Shown here piece after piece: positions 21,494 through 24,753 of a DNA stretch of 24,753 nt (positions within the stretch are counted from its first letter, which is position 1; each line of letters starts with the position of its first letter). Source of the stretch: DAOUAE01 sp034433795 (GTDB lineage Bacteria; Chloroflexota; UBA6077; FW602-bin22; DAOUAE01). Location: positions 1 to 24,753 of the forward strand of contig DAOUAE010000027.1 of the NCBI GenBank assembly GCA_034433795.1. The letters are read 5' to 3'. Below the pieces are notes generated by a model. It was given only the letters and a program-made list of their open reading frames with translations. It was not told the DNA's origin and did no database searches. The translations under genes and the position numbers were made by a program.

Positions 21494-21958
21494 GTGGTCG
21501 AGAGGCTGGTGATTCTGCACGGTGGGGCGCTGGTCCTGCTGCTGGTCGGGGCGCTCTGTGACCTGCGGACCCGGCGGGTGCCCAACGCCCTGACGCTGGG
21601 TGGGGCGGCTCTCGGGCTGCTGGTCAACCTCCTCCTGGCCCCACCGGATGGGCTGACCTGGGCCCTGAGCGGCTGGCTGCTGGGGCTGCTCCTCCTGATC
21701 GTTCCCTTCACCCTGCGCGGGATCGGTGGCGGCGACGTGAAGTTGCTGGCCGCCGTCGGGGCCTGGGGCGGTCCACCACTGGTCCTGGCCACTCTCATCG
21801 CCGGCGGCCTCATCGGTGGGGTGGTGGCCCTGGGGATCATCATCGCCCGCTCGGCGCCGGGACGGCTGCGCTGGCGGAACGCCCCGCGCACGCTCCCCTA
21901 CGCCCCGGTCCTGGCGCTGGGCGGGCTGGTCGCCGCTTTGGGGAGGTGGCCGCTGTGA
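21494..21958 (+). CDS. cpaA: prepilin peptidase, minimal TadV/CpaA type
   Basis: This is the membrane aspartic protease (A24) that removes the leader from Flp pilins and TadE-like pseudopilins. The 154 residues have about five membrane helices. The two catalytic aspartates are visible: D23 in CDLRTRRVPN and D81 in GGGDVK. It lacks the N-terminal methyltransferase domain of PilD, as expected for TadV/CpaA. It starts with GTG at 21494 after GGAGGGAG. Its stop overlaps the next start by four bases. Confidence 0.92.
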   Translation: MVERLVILHGGALVLLLVGALCDLRTRRVPNALTLGGAALGLLVNLLLAPPDGLTWALSGWLLGLLLLIVPFTLRGIGGGDVKLLAAVGAWGGPPLVLATLIAGGLIGGVVALGIIIARSAPGRLRWRNAPRTLPYAPVLALGGLVAALGRWPL

Positions 21959-22443
21959 GCCGCGCACTCCGACCGCTAAGAGCCAGCCCCTGGCTGACCG
22001 CCCGGCGCGGCAGCATCCTGGTCGAATTCACCCTCATCTTCCCCTTCCTGCTGAGTCTGGCGGTGGCCGTCTGGGAGTTCGGCCACATTCTGGATGCGCT
22101 CCTGGTCGTCACCAACGCCGCCCGCGAGGGCGCCCGCTACGCCGTCGCCACCACGCCCCGCGACCCGACCACCTTCCCGAACCAGGTCCGCGACCGGGTG
22201 ATGGCCTATCTGGCCGATGGCTACGGCGCCCGGATCGGCCCCGGCGGCGACATCATCGTCGACCGAAATCAGATCCGGGTCGAGTTCTTCGACGACAACG
22301 GCAACCCGGGGCCGCCGCTGCCGGGCTACCGGGTGGTCGTCACCGTGCCGGTCCAGGTCCGGGTCACCATCCAGGGGCTGGCGCCGGGGCTGGACGCGCC
22401 GACGGTCGGCCTGGCCGGCCGGGCCACGATGCGGCTAGAGTGA
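21955..22443 (+). CDS. TadE-like pseudopilin 1
   Basis: This 162-residue pseudopilin of the Tad pilus has a short basic N-terminus, a prepilin-like site G19/SILVEF with glutamate at mature position 5 (E24), one membrane helix (22-44), then the TadE hallmark TNAAREGARY (53-62) and an extracytoplasmic beta-rich domain. I chose GTG at 21955, with GGGAGG eight bases upstream and a four-base GTGA overlap with cpaA. GTG at 21946 overlaps the ribosome site itself. A 33-base stretch encoding the NAAREGARY region is identical to that in the next gene. Confidence 0.88.
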   Translation: MSRALRPLRASPWLTARRGSILVEFTLIFPFLLSLAVAVWEFGHILDALLVVTNAAREGARYAVATTPRDPTTFPNQVRDRVMAYLADGYGARIGPGGDIIVDRNQIRVEFFDDNGNPGPPLPGYRVVVTVPVQVRVTIQGLAPGLDAPTVGLAGRATMRLE

Positions 22444-22453
22444 GGAGGGGACG

Positions 22454-22933
22454 ATGCGGAACGCGCGTGGTCTGATGGCCCGGCTGGCCGGCCGGCGCGG
22501 AAACGCGGTCGTCGAACTCTCCCTGGTCTTCATCCTCTTCTTCCTGACCATCGGCATGCTCATTCAGGGCGCCTGGCTCTTTCATATCTGGATCACGCTC
22601 ACCAACGCCGCCCGCGAGGGCGCCCGCTACGGCGCGGTGTGCTGGGGACGATCTCTGCAGGCGTGTGATCAGAACGCCATCGTCAGCTTCGTCAAAGGGA
22701 CCAACCCCTGGAACCTCTGGCTGATCGATCCGAATCAGGTCCAGGTCACGGTCAGCCAACAGGGGGATCTGCTGGTGGTCCGGGCCACCTACGAGGTGCC
22801 GCTCATTATGGGCTTCGCCGGCTGGATCCTGCCCGAGCGGATGCCCATCTGGGCCGAGTCGGCCATGCGGCTGGAAAACCAGCCGGCCGTAGGGTCGCCG
22901 GCTCCGACCCCGACACCGACGCCGAGGAAATAG
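22454..22933 (+). CDS. TadE/TadF-like pseudopilin 2
   Basis: This 159-residue paralogue of the preceding gene has a prepilin-like site G16/NAVVEL with E21 at mature position 5, one membrane helix (about 20-42), TNAAREGARY (50-59) and an extracytoplasmic domain. It differs in having two cysteines (in AVCWGRSLQAC), possibly disulfide-bonded, and a Pro/Thr tail at the C-terminus. The ATG follows GAGGAGGGG, ten bases after the previous stop. By position it corresponds to TadF in classical Tad loci, but the sequence class is TadE-like. Confidence 0.87.
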   Translation: MRNARGLMARLAGRRGNAVVELSLVFILFFLTIGMLIQGAWLFHIWITLTNAAREGARYGAVCWGRSLQACDQNAIVSFVKGTNPWNLWLIDPNQVQVTVSQQGDLLVVRATYEVPLIMGFAGWILPERMPIWAESAMRLENQPAVGSPAPTPTPTPRK

Positions 22934-22998
22934 CAGCCTCATTCGCCGCTACCGCGGAGGGGGTGCTCGGCGATGGCGCGGCCGGCGTGGGCCGGGGT

Positions 22999-23021
22999 GG
23001 GGTGGGGCTCCGCCCCACCCC
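22999..23021 (+). other. GC-only hairpin between TadE-like 2 and TadG-like genes
   Basis: GGGGTGGGGC (22999-23008), loop TCC, GCCCCACCCC (23012-23021) is a perfect 10-bp stem, very stable for its size, in a 160-base gap inside an otherwise tight operon. There is no T-run. It could stabilise the upstream mRNA segment or partly stop transcription, lowering TadG relative to pilin. The rest of the gap (22934-23094) shows nothing else. Confidence 0.4.
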
Positions 23022-23094
23022 GGGGGAATCCGCGGCCGGTTCGGCCAGCGACGCTGTGGAGGGCGCCGGTCCGGTCGCGAAAGGAGGCAGTCTG

Positions 23095-24207
23095 ATGCGT
23101 CAACAGATGTTCCGGCGGCTGCGCGATGAGCGCGGGGTCGTCCTCATTCTGTTCACGGTGATGTTCATGCTGCTAATCGGCTTCGCCGCGCTGGTGGCTG
23201 ACATCGGGCTCCTCTGGTGGTACCGGCGGGAACTCCAGAACGCCGCCGACAGCGCCGCCCTGGCCGGGGCGGTCTACCTGCCCGGCGACCCCGATCAGGC
23301 CCGGAGGGTGGCCGTCGCCTACGCCCAGCGCCACCTGGTCGGGACCAGTTTGCTCACCCCACCCGAGATCACGGCCACGGTCGGGACGCTCTTTAACACC
23401 AACGACGCCCTGACCGTCACCGTCCGGCGGCCGCTGACCTTCGGTCTGCGCTACATCCTCGGCGCCGGCGACCTGCCGGTGGCCGCCAGCGCGACCGCCA
23501 TCGTCGCGGCCATGAACGGGGGAGACCTCTGGCCCTGGGGCGTGACCAGCGACACGCTCTGCCCCACCAATGTCGACTGTGAATTGAAACTGGGAGCCCC
23601 CAACGGCCAGGACGGCAACTACCGCGCGATCGCGCTGGGGGGTACCGGTGCCAATACTTACCGGGATAACATCCTGCAGGGCTACACCGGCCCCGTGCCG
23701 ACGCCCGTCCCCGGCAGCAACCCACCTCGCTGGAACTGGGTGGTTCCCACCGAGCCCGGCAATATGGCCGGCCCGACCCGGGACGGCATAGCGACCCTCT
23801 TCGCCTGGGACCGGGCCAAACTCTGCGATGGCGGCCTTGGGGACTGCTCACCGTTCTACCAGACCCCACCCGGCCCCGGCTACAACCCCGTGACCCCCGA
23901 TGGCACGGTCTGCGTCGGGACGACCCCGGATGGCAAGACCGTGGGCAACACCCGCTGTCCGCGGGTCGGGATCGTGCCGCTGATCGCCGAATCGTGGAAT
24001 GTGGCCAGTGGCCGGTCTGAGGTGACGATCGTCGACTTCGGCTGCTTCTACATCACCCGCTACGACTTCAATCAGTCCACCGGACAGCGCTCGGTCTACG
24101 GACGCTTTCTCAACTACTGTCGGGAGGTGGGCGGAGGCAAAAACCAGGCCCTCTATGGGGCGCCACTTGATACGACCGGTCTGATCGGCGTCTTCCTCTG
24201 GCGCTGA
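23095..24207 (+). CDS. TadG-like pilus assembly protein
   Basis: This Tad-associated envelope protein has 370 residues from the ATG at 23095, with AAGGAGG seven bases before it; an open frame extends upstream without a ribosome site. The N-terminus has RGVVLILFT, a membrane helix (15-38) and then ADIGLLWWYRRELQNAADSAALAGA (split: ADIGLLWWYRR 35-45, ELQNAADSAALAGA 46-59), the hallmark of the putative Flp pilus-assembly TadE/G-like domain. The remaining 300 residues are extracytoplasmic, Gly/Pro/Asn-rich, with several cysteines. Full TadG proteins often carry a von Willebrand A domain with a MIDAS motif, and I see none here, so this is a short form. Confidence 0.85.
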   Translation: MRQQMFRRLRDERGVVLILFTVMFMLLIGFAALVADIGLLWWYRRELQNAADSAALAGAVYLPGDPDQARRVAVAYAQRHLVGTSLLTPPEITATVGTLFNTNDALTVTVRRPLTFGLRYILGAGDLPVAASATAIVAAMNGGDLWPWGVTSDTLCPTNVDCELKLGAPNGQDGNYRAIALGGTGANTYRDNILQGYTGPVPTPVPGSNPPRWNWVVPTEPGNMAGPTRDGIATLFAWDRAKLCDGGLGDCSPFYQTPPGPGYNPVTPDGTVCVGTTPDGKTVGNTRCPRVGIVPLIAESWNVASGRSEVTIVDFGCFYITRYDFNQSTGQRSVYGRFLNYCREVGGGKNQALYGAPLDTTGLIGVFLWR

Positions 24208-24222
24208 GATAAAGGAGAGAGC

Positions 24223-24273
24223 ATGAACCGCCGTGACCATCACGTTGGGAGGATGGAGGGGCATCGGCGATGA
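24223..24273 (+). CDS. possible 16-residue leader peptide coupled to cpaB
   Basis: AAAGGAGAGAG stands directly before an ATG at 24223, and the frame MNRRDHHVGRMEGHRR ends at TGA 24271-24273. That stop overlaps the cpaB start in ATGA (24270-24273). The peptide is strongly basic with four His. The ribosome site here is better than that of cpaB itself, so translation of this frame may deliver ribosomes to cpaB. No homologue is known to me. Confidence 0.35.
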   Translation: MNRRDHHVGRMEGHRR

Positions 24274-24753
24274 TCCGACGCAGTAAACTGGGCATCGTCT
24301 TCGCGCTCATTCTGGCCGGGATCGCGGCCCTGCTGGTCTGGAACTACACCCAGCGCCTGCAGACCCAGCTGCGCGCGGCCGAGGAGCGGGCCCGCCGGGA
24401 GGAGGTGCCGGTGGTGGTGGCGGCCCGCGACATCCCGGCTCGCACCCGCCTGACCACCGAGGACGTCACCATCATCAAGGTTCCGCGGGAGGCCCGCCAC
24501 CCGCAGGCCCTGACTCAGGTCGAGGAGGCGCTGGATAAGACCGTCCAGGTGCCCATCGCCTCGGGCGAGCAGATCCTGGCCAGCAAGTTCATGGCCGCCC
24601 CGGCGCCCACGGGGCTCTCGGCGATGATTCCCCCGGGGAAGCGGGCGGTGGCCATCCAGGTGAGCGAGGTCATCGGGGTCGGGGGGCTTCTCCAGCCCGG
24701 CGATAAGGTCGACATCCTCGCCCTCTTCGACAAACAGACCTACGGCAAAGATG
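24270..24753 (+). CDS. cpaB: CpaB/RcpC Tad pilus assembly protein (partial, cut by window end)
   Basis: This is a periplasm- or cell-wall-facing Tad component associated with secretin gating in diderms. 161 residues are visible. There is an N-terminal membrane anchor (about 8-25), a short coiled region rich in Arg/Glu (28-45), then an SAF domain from VPVVVAARDIPARTRLT (46-62) through SGEQILASKF (98-107), and the start of the RcpC part (AVAIQVSEVIGVGGLLQPGDKVDI, split: AVAIQVSEV, GGLLQPGDKVDIL). The C-terminus lies beyond 24753. The ATG at 24270 follows GGAGGGG and overlaps the small upstream frame. The rest of the Tad machine (CpaE, CpaF, TadB, TadC) presumably follows off the right edge. Confidence 0.9.
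   Translation, partial: MIRRSKLGIVFALILAGIAALLVWNYTQRLQTQLRAAEERARREEVPVVVAARDIPARTRLTTEDVTIIKVPREARHPQALTQVEEALDKTVQVPIASGEQILASKFMAAPAPTGLSAMIPPGKRAVAIQVSEVIGVGGLLQPGDKVDILALFDKQTYGKD

Noticed and set aside
19129..21891. 920-codon open frame on the minus strand across the receiver-like, ATPase and pilin genes
   Set aside because: It is antisense to genes with clear motifs and start sites, has Arg/Gly/Gln-rich low-complexity translation and no domain. Long antisense frames are expected from high-GC codon bias.

Overview
The window is GC-rich chromosomal DNA, probably from a member of the Chloroflexota. The grounds are indirect: a Tad/Flp pilus locus with tandem TadE-type proteins, lipoproteins and surface proteins with Thr/Pro/Ala-rich stalks, HerA paired with a small HAS-barrel-like protein, and many GT-C membrane glycosyltransferases. 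There is no rRNA, tRNA, IS element or CRISPR array in the window, so the phylum call is inference only.

Left part (1-4263): a three-gene ABC importer of the ferric-iron/AfuABC type behind a near-consensus sigma-70 promoter. The substrate-binding lipoprotein gene is broken by a 10-bp tandem duplication that shifts the frame; the ATPase and the fused double permease are intact. 4335-6670: promoter, a small HAS-barrel-like protein and the HerA DNA-translocase ATPase, translationally coupled. A 7Fe-type ferredoxin faces them (6746-7036). 7151-9696: a branched-chain-type aminotransferase with an extended -10 promoter, then a GT-C glycosyltransferase. 9700-12104: a stand-alone CUT1/MalK-like ABC ATPase with degenerate signature and switch-histidine motifs, divergent from an enolase-superfamily (mandelate racemase subgroup) sugar-acid dehydratase or racemase that ends in a strong terminator.

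Middle part (12105-19015): a long non-coding stretch, a surface protein with a Thr/Pro stalk and an LPxxG-like C-terminal anchor, and three consecutive polytopic membrane proteins, at least two of GT-C glycosyltransferase type. The middle one is strikingly low in GC.

Right part (19225-24753, continuing past the edge): a Tad/Flp pilus operon. In order: a degenerate receiver-domain protein with a C-terminal membrane helix, a DnaB/KaiC-like RecA-fold ATPase, two Flp pilins, prepilin peptidase, two TadE-like pseudopilins, a TadG-like protein, and CpaB/RcpC (cut by the window end).

The most interesting unexplained signal is a family of about 120-130-bp intergenic elements, found three times in the same orientation (about 12671-12800, 14087-14210, 19098-19229). 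Each lies upstream of cell-surface genes: the stalk protein, the glycosyltransferase group and the Tad locus. Two copies share a TACTCA/TGAGTA inverted repeat, and all share the CCACCTGTCAG core. They look like a shared structured leader RNA or operator that could tie the surface coat, glycan and pilus genes into one regulon. Short reading frames with good ribosome binding sites and hairpins in front of the pilin, cpaB and stalk-protein genes add to the impression of leader-level control.
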